Source of the DNA: an uncultured SAR86 cluster bacterium | GTDB lineage: Bacteria > Pseudomonadota > Gammaproteobacteria > Magnimaribacterales > AG-339-G14 | Direction: 5' to 3' | Assembly (NCBI GenBank): GCA_902526045.1 | Contig: CABZJI010000001.1 | Coordinates: 253,248-317,247 of the forward strand | Length of the DNA stretch: 64,000 nt | Shown here: piece after piece, positions 63,531 through 64,000 of the stretch | How the letters are laid out: each line of letters starts with the position of its first letter | Numbering within the stretch: the first letter of the stretch is position 1 | The notes under the pieces: generated by a model | What the model was told of the DNA's origin: nothing | The model's input: the letters and a program-made list of their open reading frames with translations, nothing else | The model's database searches: none | Position numbers and translations under genes: made by a program

Positions 63531-64000
63531 ATGGCTCAATTACCCAGAGATTTTATTCAAAGAGTTTTAGATTCAACAGATATTGTTTCTTTGATCGATA
63601 GTTATGTTTCTCTTCAAAAAAGAGGAAAAGATCACTGGGCGCTCTGTCCTTTTTGCGATGACGGAAGCAAGCCTTCTTTTAGCGTAAGTCAACATAAGCA
63701 GTTTTATTATTGCTTCAAATGTAGAGCGAGTGGAAATGCAATTTCGTTTCTCACAGATCACCAAGGGCAAACTTTTATGGATGCCTTAGAATTTTTAGCA
63801 ACTAATGCAGGGATAGAAATTCCTAAAAACACAAATAACACAAATAATGAAGATTTTAAGATTTTTGACAAAATCAATGACCTTACAATGAAGTTTTTTC
63901 AAAAAAATCTTTCTGAGCAAAGTGAATCTAGCTCTGTTTTTGAATACCTTAAAAGTAGAAATATTGAAGGAAAATCTTCCCAAGATTTTTCCTTGGGCTA
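63531..64000 (+). CDS. dnaG: DNA primase DnaG, N-terminal part (cut by window edge)
   Basis: An open frame runs from ATG 63531, directly after the ruvX stop, to the window end (156 codons). MAQLPRDFIQRVLDSTDIVSLI is the usual start (given in pieces of the family block), followed by the zinc-binding domain with CPFC (39-42) and CFKC (61-64) and ASGNAISFL. The second ligand, His43 in E. coli (CPFH), is Cys42 here and the intervening loop is one residue longer. The later toprim and helicase-binding domains lie outside. It primes lagging-strand synthesis. Confidence 0.95.
   Translation, partial: MAQLPRDFIQRVLDSTDIVSLIDSYVSLQKRGKDHWALCPFCDDGSKPSFSVSQHKQFYYCFKCRASGNAISFLTDHQGQTFMDALEFLATNAGIEIPKNTNNTNNEDFKIFDKINDLTMKFFQKNLSEQSESSSVFEYLKSRNIEGKSSQDFSLG

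Noticed and set aside
1-64000. Mobile elements, CRISPR arrays, phage genes or toxin-antitoxin pairs.
   Set aside because: No repeated spacer pattern, transposase, integrase or small toxin-like gene pair was found; nearly all DNA is filled by housekeeping or metabolic genes.

Overview
The window is a compact, AT-rich stretch of bacterial chromosome carrying 72 protein genes (DUF4345 cut at the left edge, dnaG at the right) and one tRNA. Gene order is clearly gammaproteobacterial: lptD-surA-pdxA-rsmA-apaH, amgK-murU next to lptD, gmk-rpoZ-spoT-ridA-recG, hisBHAF, rpe/trpEGDC, fis-purH-purD, rsmE-gshB-ruvX, mutY-yggX, yqiB-yqiA, and tesA divergent from the ybbA-ybbP pair. The strong AT bias, almost no intergenic DNA, overlapping convergent genes, and the mix of haloalkane dehalogenase, membrane pyrophosphatase and MaoC/phosphotransferase genes point to a streamlined marine heterotroph. 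SAR86 or a close relative is my best guess; this is inference, since no marker gene could be searched. I see no insertion sequence, prophage, CRISPR array or clear island.

Layout. 1-8.7 kb: hydrolases and oxidoreductases (an Asp-nucleophile alpha/beta hydrolase, an FAD/NAD(P) protein, TesA, a YbbAP-type ABC system followed by a CPBP protease, a membrane-anchored haloalkane dehalogenase, a secreted NTF2-like protein). 8.8 kb: tRNA-Phe. 8.9-14.7 kb: a glycoside-use locus with a GPH symporter, a Gfo/Idh/MocA oxidoreductase fused to an aldo/keto reductase, and a cytoplasmic PA14-type GH3 beta-glucosidase. 14.7-19.7 kb: yggX, mutY, hisBHAF, gpmA, rhodanese. 19.7-22.7 kb: glnA-ntrB-ntrC with unusual parts. 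22.8-29.9 kb: yqiAB, DNA glycosylase, GNAT-like protein, ubiA, rubredoxin, dicarboxylate symporter, hppA. 29.9-39.2 kb: recG, ridA, spoT, rpoZ, gmk, pyrE, ribE, yqeY, rpsU, tsaD, folB, folK. 39.2-43.5 kb: MFS, two MaoC hydratases, an ACAD10-like phosphotransferase and a pteridine-reductase-like SDR. 43.5-53.1 kb: cca, apaH, rsmA, pdxA, surA, lptD, an HSDL2-like SDR, amgK, murU. 53.1-64 kb: rpe, DUF192, trpEGDC, purDH, fis, sixA-like, rsmE, gshB, ruvX and the start of dnaG.

The most unusual item is the nitrogen-control operon. It keeps the order of enterobacterial glnA-glnL-glnG, but its glutamine synthetase is the eukaryote-like type II enzyme. Its NtrC has an intact receiver domain and an intact Fis-type DNA-binding domain, yet the whole sigma54-activating AAA+ ATPase is missing in frame. 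The 99-bp region before glnA has no GG-N10-GC sigma54 promoter. Together these suggest an NtrB/NtrC pair rewired to control transcription without sigma54. Other points of interest are an LptD without the C-terminal cysteine pair, a primase zinc site of four cysteines, a CCA enzyme without an HD domain and with an altered DxD motif, and the dehydrogenase/aldo-keto reductase fusion. Positions of residues were counted by hand; base composition was judged by eye, not computed.
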